Shown piece by piece: positions 27,023 to 35,097 of a stretch of DNA of 64,000 nt. Below the pieces are notes generated by a model. It was given only the letters and a program-made list of their open reading frames with translations. It did not search any database and had not been told where the DNA came from. This DNA is from Caballeronia sordidicola (GTDB lineage: Bacteria > Pseudomonadota > Gammaproteobacteria > Burkholderiales > Burkholderiaceae), in NCBI RefSeq assembly GCF_000729995.1, contig NZ_JNFG01000202.1, positions 310,001 to 374,000 of the forward strand, read 5' to 3'. A program made the translations under genes and the position numbers. The first letter of the stretch is position 1, and each line of letters begins with the position of its first letter.

Positions 27023-27054
27023 GCCCGCGGTCTATTTTTTACGCAGAGCTTTAC

Positions 27055-27696
27055 TTACCAGCGCAAGAACCGCGGCCCAAGCAATGCACCGATCAGCGTG
27101 GCCAGCGTCATGCCGAGCAGATACCAGACGGCCCAGAACGCGACGCTCATCTCGGGGCAGTGGAAGCAATAGGCCATCGTCGCGAGGGTTCCCGCGAGCA
27201 TGCCGCCCGCTGCCCCCGCGAGCCTCAGCCGGGTTGGCGCGAGTCCGCGGATTGCCCAGAACACAGCAACAAACGCCGGCACCGACAACAGCAGGATATT
27301 GAACGGACAGGTACGCCACGTGTAGCCCATGACAAGCGGCAGGCGTGCGTCGGGTGAGGCGAGGCACAAGACCGCGACTGCCGCGCTCCAAACAACGAGC
27401 ACGGGCACAGCAGGCATTGCCCAGAACTTGCCAATGGTCGTACCGGGCCTCGATAGCCTCACCGCCAGGAACAATGCCGTCGCGGCGAGCGATGTCGGGA
27501 ACGCAAACTTGGCCCAGAAAATCGGCGTGCGCGAGATCACGGCGATGTCCGGACGTACGCCGAAAATCACCGCCATCAGCACGAGCGCGCCGAGCCCGCC
27601 CATTACGATTGCACGCCCGAAGCGGCGCGCGGGCACGCGAGAGTCGACCGGCGTCACGCCAGTCGATAGAAGCGAAATCAGGTCCTCGGTTTTCAT
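27055..27696 (-). CDS. nrsF: NrsF-type (DUF1109) membrane anti-sigma factor, first copy
   Basis: 213 residues, six membrane helices. Cys130 (TWRTCPFN) and Cys180 align with the second copy; an extra Cys177 makes YCFHCPE. The ATG overlaps the sigma-gene stop by four bases, so sigma and anti-sigma are co-translated in balance, as in sigF-nrsF of Caulobacter where the pair answers chromate and cadmium. The two copies share long identical stretches (SVP..VAVFWA.(K/R)GLAPTR) but differ enough to be an old duplication. Confidence 0.9.
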   Translation of the reverse strand: MKTEDLISLLSTGVTPVDSRVPARRFGRAIVMGGLGALVLMAVIFGVRPDIAVISRTPIFWAKFAFPTSLAATALFLAVRLSRPGTTIGKFWAMPAVPVLVVWSAAVAVLCLASPDARLPLVMGYTWRTCPFNILLLSVPAFVAVFWAIRGLAPTRLRLAGAAGGMLAGTLATMAYCFHCPEMSVAFWAVWYLLGMTLATLIGALLGPRFLRW

Positions 27697-28238
27697 GCGG
27701 TGCCTCGAATCTTTGCTGCCAGTGCTTTCAATCCACGATGGATGCCCACTTTGACGGCCGACTCCGACATGCCCGTGAGCGCCGCCGTCTCCGTCACGGA
27801 GAGCCCTTGCAGCTTGACGTGAACGATTGGCAGCCGGTGACGGTCCGGCAATTGTTCGAGCAGCTTGCCGACATCGCGTTTGGCATCGGCGGGTTCTTCA
27901 TCCGAGGTCGCGAAGATCTCGAGCGCGTCGTCCAGCGGATCGTTCAATGCTTCACGCCGCGATCTCGCGCGGAAAAAATCCATCAGCTTATAACGTGCGA
28001 TCCCATGCACCCAGGCGGTGAGCGGCTCGTCCGGGCGATAGGTATGGCGGCTGTTGTGCACGGCCAGCAGGATCTCTTGCACGACATCCTCGATGTCGTC
28101 CTGCAGGTAATAAATGCGCTTTCTCAGGAAGCCGCGCAGATGTCCCGTCAGGTCGTCGAGGAACGTCCGGTAGGCGACAGCGTCGCCATTCAGGCCGCGA
28201 ATGAACAAGGCCCTCAACCGTTCTTCGACACCAGGCAC
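27693..28238 (-). CDS. sigF: ECF sigma factor, SigF type
   Basis: 181 residues from GTG at 28238. Region 2 (RIYYLQDDIEDVVQEILLAV, RPDEPLTAWVHGIARYKLMDF) and region 4 (LPDRHRLPIVHVKLQGLSVTETA ... SESAVKVGIHRG) are complete. It partners a DUF1109 anti-sigma factor, the SigF/NrsF group. A longer reading from ATG 28265 is rejected: that codon lies inside the spacer of a sigma-F promoter (28281-28254), so the RNA would begin downstream of it. GTG 28238 gives MPGVEERLRAL, the usual N-terminus, with a very short leader. Self-activated. Confidence 0.9.
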   Translation of the reverse strand: MPGVEERLRALFIRGLNGDAVAYRTFLDDLTGHLRGFLRKRIYYLQDDIEDVVQEILLAVHNSRHTYRPDEPLTAWVHGIARYKLMDFFRARSRREALNDPLDDALEIFATSDEEPADAKRDVGKLLEQLPDRHRLPIVHVKLQGLSVTETAALTGMSESAVKVGIHRGLKALAAKIRGTA

Positions 28239-28651
28239 AGAACCACTTTGTATTATTCGCTTCATCGCGGAATCGGGTTACAGCGCGCTTCAAATAAATT
28301 GCGACGGGTTTGCCGACGGGTGTCGACGGTCCCGGCGCCGGGGATGGATACAGTTCGCGCGGTCATCTACAGCAGGTATTTCGACGGGTCTCTTGCAGTG
28401 CGCGAGGCTCGTCGCCCAAGGTTCTGACGCCGGAGATTACCGCGATTTTATGTCGGGATCGATCTTGGCCGCGCTGCAAGCCAATGCTTCGCGGCGGCTG
28501 CAAGCTACAGATCCGGCATGCAAGCGCGGCGCAATCGCATGCGCGGTGGTCCTAACGGCACACAACAAAGCGAGCGGATTGTGCCGGATCGGCTTGCTTC
28601 TGTCGATCGCAGGCCGAGGTCAAAAACCATCCGCCCTAAGCGAGCTCTTGC
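28239..28651. other. Intergenic region upstream of sigF
   Basis: 413 bases between the sigF start and the end of the GST gene, both on the minus strand. It contains the sigF promoter at its left end. The rest has open frames without ribosome sites or family likeness; nothing else recognised. Confidence 0.5.
28254..28281 (-). promoter_or_regulatory. Sigma-F (ECF) promoter of sigF itself
   Basis: GTAACC (28281-28276), 16 bases, CGAATA (28259-28254), then the sigF GTG at 28238. Transcription would start near 28247, leaving about ten untranslated bases. It makes the sigma gene autoregulated and fixes the gene start. Confidence 0.82.
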
Positions 28652-29356
28652 TTAGCGCGTGGTCTCAGGATAATTCGATGGGAACAACGCGCGCCGCGTC
28701 TCTTCGTCCACCTCGCGCTTGAACGTAAGTTCGCGGCCTACCGCTCGCGCCCGAGCGACAGCTGGGCGTACGCAAATGGCGTCAAAGAAACGGCTCAGAT
28801 TCGGGAAAGCGGCAAGCGGTGCGTCGGTGGCTAACACCCGCGACGCGCGCTCGAGCCATCCCCACGCGGACATATCGACGATTGAATACTCGTTTCCCAC
28901 GATGTAGTCGCGCCCCGACAAGTGCTCGTCAAGCACGCGATAGTGCCGCTCGATCTCCCGCCGATACCGGTTGATCGCGTACGGAATCTTCTCGGGTGCG
29001 CCGTGCTGGAAGTGCACTGCCTGGCCGGAGAAGGGGCCGAGTCCGGAGCTGATAAAGAACAGCCAAGAGAGCAGTTCGGGCCGGTCCGAGGGCTTACCCG
29101 CGAAACGCTGCGTCTTGTCGGCGAGATAGAGCAGGATGGCGCTGGAATCGAACACCCGTGCTTCGGTGCCGCCGGGACCGTCTGTATCGATGATGGCGGG
29201 GACCTTACCGTTCGGATTGATGCTCCTGAATGCCGGCAGATGCTGCTCGCCCTTGCTGGTGTCGACGGGAAATACCTCATAGTCGAGTCCTGCCTCTTCG
29301 AGAAAGAGCGCGACCTTCGCGGGATTCGGTGTCGGGTGAAAGTAGAAACGGATCAT
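28652..29356 (-). CDS. Glutathione S-transferase (bacterial YfcG/GstB-like)
   Basis: 234 residues from the ATG at 29356, which has AAGGA ahead; a longer reading to 29431 has no ribosome site. N-terminal thioredoxin half: FYFHPTPNPAKVALFLEEAG, NPNGKVPAI with cis-Pro, VFDSSAILLYLAD with the Ser-Asp turn; C-terminal helical half with DYIVGNEYSIVDMSAWGW. The TPN motif is typical of the Nu-class YfcG/YghU-like enzymes, which act as disulfide-bond oxidoreductases toward glutathione. Divergent from a TetR gene. Confidence 0.9.
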   Translation of the reverse strand: MIRFYFHPTPNPAKVALFLEEAGLDYEVFPVDTSKGEQHLPAFRSINPNGKVPAIIDTDGPGGTEARVFDSSAILLYLADKTQRFAGKPSDRPELLSWLFFISSGLGPFSGQAVHFQHGAPEKIPYAINRYRREIERHYRVLDEHLSGRDYIVGNEYSIVDMSAWGWLERASRVLATDAPLAAFPNLSRFFDAICVRPAVARARAVGRELTFKREVDEETRRALFPSNYPETTR

Positions 29357-29644
29357 GTCGTCCTTGGGTGATGGGGTGGGCCGCTTGCGGACGGCAGGGT
29401 CCCGCCAGGCGCCATGCGCGGAGGGCGTCAAACGTCACGGACAGCGCGATAAAGGAGAGACCATCCGGACGCGCCGATGCGCACCCTTGAAATGCAACTG
29501 TAAGACTCAGGCAGCGACGCCGTCTTCATTGCCCGACGCGCATTGTTATTTATGATTTAGATCGATCGATTTAGAATATCGTAACGAAAACGGAATGGCA
29601 ATATCGCCTCGTTCAAGGGCTTGTTCAAGGGAGTGAGGGACTGC

Positions 29645-30244
29645 ATGCCACGGCCAAGAGAATTCGACGAAGCCGCCGTACTCGACGCCGCGGTCCTGTG
29701 TTTCTGGAACCGTGGCTACGAAGCTACCTCGGTTCGTGAACTCGCAGATAGCATGGGCATCACGGGCGCGAGCCTCTACAACGCTTTCGGCGACAAACAT
29801 TCGCTCTATGGCAAGGCGCTGGCTCACTACGTGTCGCAAAGCGTGGACGACCGTGTCCGGCGTTTCGACGGCACGCTCTCGCCGCTTCAGTCGATCAAGG
29901 CTTTCTTCGATGAGATCGTCCACCGCTCACTGACTGACAAGGATCGAAAGGGCTGCATGCTGGTGAATTCGGCGCTGGAAATGGCTCCGCATGATCCGGA
30001 GTTCCAGCAAGTCGTGGCGGGCGTGCTGGTGAAACTTGAGGCCTATTTCGGCCGCTGCGTGAGCGCGGGGCAGCAAACCGGCGAGATCTCATCCGCGCAG
30101 CCTGCTGAAGACTTTGCTCGACTCCTGTTGGCGGTCTTGCTCGGCGTTCGGGTACTCGCACGTAGCCGGCCGGAACCCGCGCTGCTGGAAGGACTCTTGC
30201 GGCCGATGCTCGCGTCGCTCGATTCCCGGACTGTCGCCGGATAA
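29645..30244 (+). CDS. TetR/AcrR-family transcriptional regulator
   Basis: 199 residues from the ATG at 29645 (GAGGGA ahead). Its start MPRPREFDEAAVLDAAVLCFW and ATSVRELADSMGITGASLYNAFGDK are the AcrR/NemR-like HTH; a Cys pair such as the one in CVSAGQQTGEIS region and KGCMLVNS fits TetR proteins that sense electrophiles. It is divergent from the GST gene over 288 bases and probably controls it. Confidence 0.9.
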   Translation: MPRPREFDEAAVLDAAVLCFWNRGYEATSVRELADSMGITGASLYNAFGDKHSLYGKALAHYVSQSVDDRVRRFDGTLSPLQSIKAFFDEIVHRSLTDKDRKGCMLVNSALEMAPHDPEFQQVVAGVLVKLEAYFGRCVSAGQQTGEISSAQPAEDFARLLLAVLLGVRVLARSRPEPALLEGLLRPMLASLDSRTVAG

Positions 30245-30346
30245 CTGAGCGGCCGCCCTGGCTTCGCTCTTGATCGCCTCGCTGACCCTTCCCAACGGTC
30301 ATTCACTCTTCGTGCTTGATTGTCCGCGGCAAATAAATAGCTCGCT

Positions 30347-30374
30347 GTAACCCATCCGTCTTCCCCGCCGAACT
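30347..30374 (+). promoter_or_regulatory. Sigma-F (ECF) promoter P1 of the cytochrome b operon
   Basis: GTAACC at 30347-30352, 16 bases, CGAACT at 30369-30374. The farther of two tandem sites, 219 bases before the gene. Confidence 0.78.
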
Positions 30375-30432
30375 AACTCACATACGCACCGTGTGACCGC
30401 TTTCGTGTTCTTGAAATATTTCGTCGGGCGAT

Positions 30433-30460
30433 GTAACCCGCCGCGCATTCGGAGCGAATT
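30433..30460 (+). promoter_or_regulatory. Sigma-F (ECF) promoter P2 of the cytochrome b operon
   Basis: GTAACC at 30433-30438, 16 bases, CGAATT at 30455-30460. The nearer of two tandem sites, 133 bases before the ATG at 30593. Confidence 0.82.
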
Positions 30461-30592
30461 AACTAGCAACCAACGACCTGCTTCTGAAGGCCTCTTGCAG
30501 ACGATAGAGGAACGGATCAAGAAAGCGAGTTGCACAAGATGCACTTGGCGGCGTTTTTTCCCCGCCCATGGAAACTAGTCATGGAGGCCCAG

Positions 30593-31219
30593 ATGAACGC
30601 AACACATGAAACGAGGCGCGTAAGCATTCCCTCGCGGACCATTCAGCCGGTCTGGGTACGAATCACGCACTGGCTGAACGCGCTCGCGGCGATCCTGATG
30701 ATGCTCTCGGGATGGCGGATCTACGATGCATCGCCGGTATTCAAGGGTTTTGTGATTCCGCCGGGTATCACGTTGGGTGGATGGCTTGGTGGCGCTTTGC
30801 AATGGCATTTCGCGGCCATGTGGCTACTGTTCTTCAACGGTCTCTTTTACCTCGCGATGAACATTGTCACAGGGCGCATCAAACGCAAGTTTTTTCCGCT
30901 CTCGCCGCGTGCCATTTTGCATGACCTGGGCGAGGCGCTTAAGGGACATTTATCGCATGCCGACCCGAGCAAATACAACGCGGTGCAGAAGTTCGCGTAC
31001 CTGTTCGTGATGCTCGATATTGCCGTGCTGATCCTGTCTGGCCTTGCAATCTGGAAGTCGGTGCAGTTTCCGCTGCTGCGCGAATTGATGGGCGGTTATG
31101 ACTTTGCGCGTGTCGTGCATTTTTCGGCCATGTCGTTGCTGGCGGCGTTCATTGTCGTGCATCTGGTAATGGTTTCACTGGTGCCGCGTTCGCTGCTTAC
31201 GATGATTCGCGGTCGCTAA
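30593..31219 (+). CDS. Cytochrome b561-type membrane heme protein
   Basis: 208 residues from the ATG at 30593 (GGAGG seven bases ahead). Four to five membrane helices with His in helix ends (VRITHWLNALAAILMMLSG, LQWHFAAMWLLFFN, VVHFSAMSLLAAFIVVHLV) that would ligate two b hemes. It is directly upstream of a sulfite-oxidase-fold enzyme (59-base gap) and is its likely quinone-linked electron partner, as MsrQ is for MsrP, though this protein is of the cytochrome b561/Ni-hydrogenase type and not MsrQ. Confidence 0.88.
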   Translation: MNATHETRRVSIPSRTIQPVWVRITHWLNALAAILMMLSGWRIYDASPVFKGFVIPPGITLGGWLGGALQWHFAAMWLLFFNGLFYLAMNIVTGRIKRKFFPLSPRAILHDLGEALKGHLSHADPSKYNAVQKFAYLFVMLDIAVLILSGLAIWKSVQFPLLRELMGGYDFARVVHFSAMSLLAAFIVVHLVMVSLVPRSLLTMIRGR

Positions 31220-31278
31220 CACGGCTGTGCGAACACGCCCGATTAAAAGATAACTTAAGGACTCGAGGAATCTCGATC

Positions 31279-32055
31279 ATGAAACCCGTCAAGCCAAACC
31301 GCGTGAGCGTAGATCGCGAGTCGCTGATCATCGACGTTCGCCGCGAACTCGACATGCCGTCCCGCCGCCTCTTCGGCAAGCGCATTGTGACGCTCGGCGG
31401 CCTGGCCATGTTGGCCGGTTGCAGTATCTCGGACGACAAATCCGTCGAGACCTTCCTCAGCCGTGTGTCTCGCCTGAACGATACCGTGCAAGGCTGGCTC
31501 TTCGATCCGAACCGTCTCGCGCCGACATACACGGAAGCACAGATCACGCGGCCGTTTCCATTCAACGCGTTCTACGGCATTGACGATGCTCCTGTTGTCG
31601 ATGGTTCCGACTTCCGCCTGAAAGTAAGCGGGTTGGTGCAGAACACGAAAACGTGGAGCTTGCCCGAGCTTTACGCATTGCCGAAAGCCGAGCAGATCAC
31701 GCGGCATATCTGCGTGGAAGGGTGGAGCGCGATCGGACGCTGGGGCGGCACGCCGTTCTCGGAGTTCCTGAAGCAAGTGGGCGCGGATACATCGGCGAAA
31801 TACGTCGGTTTCAAGTGCGCGGACGACTACTACGAAAGCATCGATATGCCGACCGCCCTGCATTCGCAGACGCTGCTGGCGTTCACCTTTGATGGCCAGC
31901 AACTGCCGCCAAAATATGGCTATCCGATGAAACTAAGGATGCCTACAAAATTGGGCTATAAAAATCCGAAGCACATCATGGAGATCTTCGTCACTAACAA
32001 ATTCCCTGGCGGCTATTGGGTCGATCAGGGCTACAACTGGTTCGGAGGTTCCTGA
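31279..32055 (+). CDS. Molybdopterin-dependent oxidoreductase (sulfite oxidase/MsrP-like)
   Basis: 258 residues. The leader has a twin-arginine signal (SRRLFGKR) followed by a hydrophobic run ending in the lipobox-like LAGC (Cys48), so export by Tat and lipidation are both plausible. The Moco domain shows HICVEGWSAIGRWGG with Cys145 as the Mo ligand and YESIDMPTALH, GYPMKLRMPTKLGYKNPK. Length is that of the YedY/MsrP-like single-domain branch rather than true sulfite oxidases. It likely reduces oxidised sulfur compounds or methionine sulfoxide in the periplasm, fed by the cytochrome b before it. Confidence 0.9.
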   Translation: MKPVKPNRVSVDRESLIIDVRRELDMPSRRLFGKRIVTLGGLAMLAGCSISDDKSVETFLSRVSRLNDTVQGWLFDPNRLAPTYTEAQITRPFPFNAFYGIDDAPVVDGSDFRLKVSGLVQNTKTWSLPELYALPKAEQITRHICVEGWSAIGRWGGTPFSEFLKQVGADTSAKYVGFKCADDYYESIDMPTALHSQTLLAFTFDGQQLPPKYGYPMKLRMPTKLGYKNPKHIMEIFVTNKFPGGYWVDQGYNWFGGS

Positions 32056-32144
32056 CGTCACGAAGGATCGAGACATATCGCGGCGTCAGGTACTTCGATT
32101 CACCCCGGCATGACCGGTTACTTTTACTCCAGCAAGAGGTTTAT

Positions 32145-32372
32145 ATGAAACTGTTCATCACTGCAGCACTCGCAGCAACGTTGGCCCTGAGCGGCTCCAT
32201 GGCGTTCGCCCAGGCAAGCGATGCAATGGCCCACGATTCGATGTCGAAGGACACCATGTCCAAGGATGCAATGTCGAAAGACTCGATGTCCAAGGACACG
32301 ATGAAGAAGGACGACAAGATGAAAAAGAACGACGCAATGGGCCATCCGGCTTCGGGCGCGATGGCGCAGTAA
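32145..32372 (+). CDS. Secreted pentapeptide MXKDX-repeat protein
   Basis: 75 residues from an ATG with AGAGG ahead. A signal peptide (MKLFITAALAATLALSGSMAFAQ) leads into repeated five-residue units of the MXKDX type (DSMSKDTMSKD, DAMSKDSMSKD, DTMKKDDKMKK). This matches the small family of such proteins in Burkholderia and Ralstonia; Met and Asp repeats suggest metal binding, and methionine-rich repeats could be oxidant sinks for a MsrP-type system. It lies 89 bases after the molybdoenzyme and may be in the same operon. Confidence 0.85.
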   Translation: MKLFITAALAATLALSGSMAFAQASDAMAHDSMSKDTMSKDAMSKDSMSKDTMKKDDKMKKNDAMGHPASGAMAQ

Positions 32373-32867
32373 TCTGTGCAGTAGTTTGCATGAGCATCGA
32401 AAGCGGTTCTGCGGGTGTGGTCGAACCGCTTTCGATTGTGCTTTCACCTTCTGTCGATACTTCCGGTATCCGCAAGACCTTAAAGCCTGGCAAGGCAAAA
32501 TCACCACTCAATCCGCCTGAGTTGCCAGCAGACTGCGGCCCTCAGCGCATCCGTCCCCCTAGTTGAGCGTCACCGAGCGTGCAGCCATTTCCGCCCATGT
32601 CTTCTTCCGAACCCAATCCCTGTATTTTTGGCGGGTTCTAATCGAGAATCTGGTGATCTGGGACAAGTGCGACCGTCGGCGATAGCTTCCCGACCATGAT
32701 CTCGACCTGTTGCCATGCCCCGACTACGAGCGGCCCAATGGCCATGCGCGAATGTGGCATTTATCGACCAAGTGCGGCATGTCCGCCACATTCACCCCCA
32801 AACCACTCATTTTGATAAACAATAACGGCACCGCACGAACTCGTGAGCCTCGAAACCAACGCCGCCG
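32373..32867. other. Intergenic region with a hairpin and possible decayed coding DNA
   Basis: 495 bases. A strong inverted repeat (32396-32436) follows the MXKDX gene. Farther on (about 32520-32820) the minus strand shows a short protein-like stretch broken by stops; I cannot name a family, so it is only possible remnant DNA. Confidence 0.4.
32396..32436 (+). terminator. Inverted repeat after the MXKDX gene (probable terminator)
   Basis: Perfect 14-base arms, ATCGAAAGCGGTTC at 32396-32409 and its complement at 32423-32436, with a 13-base loop. There is only a short T-rich tail, so Rho-independent ending is probable rather than certain. It would end the sigma-F operon. Confidence 0.6.
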
Positions 32868-33431
32868 ATGCCCGATCACCGTCTGCTGAGAATCTCTCCT
32901 GAAACGCACCGCGTCGCGATTGACCTGGTCTACGCAACCGATCGAAACCTGACAGGCAAGCCGATCTACAAGACGGCACATTGCTTGCTACTGGCTCCCG
33001 CCGAAGCCGCCCTGAAGAAAGCCGTCGAGCTGGCGGCCAACATCGGTATGACGCTGAAAATATTTGACGCCTACCGTCCGCCGCAAGCCCAGCAAGTACT
33101 CTGGGACTTCCTTCCCGACCCGACCTACATAGCAGACCTTCAGCGCGGCTCGAACCATAGCCGCGGCACCGCGATCGACCTGACACTGGTCGATTCTCAA
33201 GGCCAGGACCTCGATATGGGCACAGGTTTCGACGAGATGTCGGTCGCTTCCGAACACTTCCATCCGGGTTTGCCAGAGCATGTGCAGCGCAACCGCACGT
33301 TGTTGCTTGGCGTGATGCATGGCGCCGGCTTCATCCATATTCACAGCGAGTGGTGGCATTACGAATTGCCCGGCTCGCGCGCACTGGACCTGATCGACAA
33401 CGCCGACAGCGGCCCCTTGCGCCTGATGTAA
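32868..33431 (+). CDS. ddpX: D-alanyl-D-alanine dipeptidase
   Basis: 187 residues of the VanX/DdpX family. Zinc and catalytic motifs are complete: Arg70 (FDAYRPPQ), His97 and Asp104 (SNHSRGTAIDL), Glu161 and His164 (SEWWHYE). It cuts D-Ala-D-Ala set free in cell-wall turnover. As in E. coli ddpXABCDF it leads a dipeptide ABC transporter cluster. No vanA/vanH genes are present, so it is a scavenging and not a vancomycin-resistance enzyme. Confidence 0.95.
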   Translation: MPDHRLLRISPETHRVAIDLVYATDRNLTGKPIYKTAHCLLLAPAEAALKKAVELAANIGMTLKIFDAYRPPQAQQVLWDFLPDPTYIADLQRGSNHSRGTAIDLTLVDSQGQDLDMGTGFDEMSVASEHFHPGLPEHVQRNRTLLLGVMHGAGFIHIHSEWWHYELPGSRALDLIDNADSGPLRLM

Positions 33432-33493
33432 CCGCACGGAGTCACCACACGGAACGCGCAGAACATCTCATCAACATCCCTCACGGAGCAAGT

Positions 33494-35095
33494 ATGAAAC
33501 GGGTTTTGTGCAACGCGTTGGCAGCTATCGCGGCAGTGTCCACTCTGATGCTTGCCGGCACGCGAATGGCCGAAGCAGCCACGCCGAAGGACATGCTGGT
33601 CATGGCCACTTTACTCGATGAGTTCACCACGCTCGACCCGGGCGAGATCTACGAACTGGTGCCGCAGGAATACGTCGCCAATACCTATGATCGCCTGATT
33701 CGCGTTGACCTGAAGGACCCGGCCCACTTCAACGGCGACGTTGCTCAATCCTGGGCAGTGAGCCCGGACGGCCTCACGTTCACCTTCAAGATTCGCTCCG
33801 GGCTCAAGTTCCACTCGGGTAATCCGCTCACCGCCGACGACGTCGCGTGGTCGATCCAGCGCACCGCGTTACTCGATAAAGGCGCGGCCGCCGTGCTGGC
33901 CGGCATTGGCCTGACGAAAGAAAACGCGCTGCAGAACGTGAAGAAAATCGACGACAGCACCGTATCGATCACCACCGACCAGAAGTACGCGCCCACGTTC
34001 GTGTTGAACGTACTGGGCTCGTGGCCGGCCTCCGTGCTCGACAGGAAGTTGCTTGAATCGCACGCGAAGGGTAACGATTTCGGCAATGAGTGGCTCAAGA
34101 CAAACGAGGCGGGATCGGGCGCATACAAGCTGGTGAAGTGGACCGCGAACGACAGCATCGTGCTGCAACGTTTCGATGGTTATCGTGTGCCGCTTGCGAT
34201 GAAACGGATCGTGCTGCGGCATGTTCCCGAAGCATCGAGCCAGCGGCTGATGATCGAGAACGGCGATATCGATATCGCGCGTGACCTGAGTTCCGACGAC
34301 CTCGCGACGCTGACCAAGAAGGGCACGATTCGCGTGACGTCCGTGCCGCAAGCGACGCTGATGTACCTTGGCCTGAACAACAAGAACCCGAACCTGGCGA
34401 AGCCCGATGTACAGGAAGCCATGAAATGGCTGATCGATTACAACGGCATTCAGCAGAACATCGTGCGGACCACGTACAAGGTGCACGAGACCTTCCTGCC
34501 CGAAGGTTTCCTCGGTGCGCTGAACATCAATCCGTATCACCAGGACGTAGCGAAGGCGAAGGCGCTGCTGGCAAAAGCCGGTGTCCCGAACGGCTTCACG
34601 GTAAAGATGGATGTGCGCAACGACTCGCCGTACGGCGAGATCGCGCAGGCGGTGCAGGCGAACCTGGCGCAGGGCGGTATCAAGGTCGAACTGATCTCAA
34701 GCGATAACAAGCAGACCCTTGGGAAGTATCGCGCGCGTCAGCATGATATTTATATTGGCGAGTGGTCGGCGGATTACATCGATCCGCATAGCAACGCGCA
34801 GGGCTTCGCGTGGAACCCGGACAACTCCGATAAATCGGCCTTCAAGATGCTCGCGTGGCGCAACGCGTGGGACATTCCGCAATTGACGAAGGAGACGCAG
34901 GCGGCGCTGGAGGAATCATCGACGGCAAAGCGCGCGCAACGCTATGAAGCGATGCAGAAGGAGTTTCTCGCGAACTCGCCATTCGTGATCATGTTCCAGA
35001 AGGTCTCGCAAGTCGCGGCGCGGCCGGGCGTGACGGGCCTGGAAGTCGGGCCGATCTTCGACCTCGTGTCGTACCGTGACGTGAAGAAACAGTAA
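33494..35095 (+). CDS. ddpA: Dipeptide ABC transporter, periplasmic substrate-binding protein
   Basis: 533 residues from the ATG at 33494 (GGAGCAAG ahead); an upstream frame that overlaps ddpX is only a shadow. Signal peptide, then the family-5 solute-binding fold (TTLDPGEIYELVPQEYVANTYD, AQSWAVSPDGLTFTFKIRSG, LTADDVAWSIQR). Family members bind di- and oligopeptides; the ddpX link suggests D-Ala-D-Ala. First of five consecutive transporter genes. Confidence 0.92.
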   Translation: MKRVLCNALAAIAAVSTLMLAGTRMAEAATPKDMLVMATLLDEFTTLDPGEIYELVPQEYVANTYDRLIRVDLKDPAHFNGDVAQSWAVSPDGLTFTFKIRSGLKFHSGNPLTADDVAWSIQRTALLDKGAAAVLAGIGLTKENALQNVKKIDDSTVSITTDQKYAPTFVLNVLGSWPASVLDRKLLESHAKGNDFGNEWLKTNEAGSGAYKLVKWTANDSIVLQRFDGYRVPLAMKRIVLRHVPEASSQRLMIENGDIDIARDLSSDDLATLTKKGTIRVTSVPQATLMYLGLNNKNPNLAKPDVQEAMKWLIDYNGIQQNIVRTTYKVHETFLPEGFLGALNINPYHQDVAKAKALLAKAGVPNGFTVKMDVRNDSPYGEIAQAVQANLAQGGIKVELISSDNKQTLGKYRARQHDIYIGEWSADYIDPHSNAQGFAWNPDNSDKSAFKMLAWRNAWDIPQLTKETQAALEESSTAKRAQRYEAMQKEFLANSPFVIMFQKVSQVAARPGVTGLEVGPIFDLVSYRDVKKQ

Positions 35096-35097
35096 GC

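Larger units (their letters stand above)
30245..30592. other. Promoter region of the cytochrome b/molybdoenzyme operon
   Basis: 348 bases with two tandem GTAACC-N16-CGAA promoters in the same direction (30347 and 30433). No gene is recognisable. The ATG at 30581 lies upstream of the better start at 30593. Confidence 0.6.

Noticed and set aside
32094..32119. GTAACC with CGAA at 18 bases, minus strand, before the MXKDX gene
   Set aside because: Spacer is 18 and the direction is opposite to the gene.
33428..33455. GTAACC-N16-CGGAAC at the ddpX stop, before ddpA
   Set aside because: The second block is CGGAA and not CGAA, and it overlaps a coding end; not counted as a sigma-F promoter.
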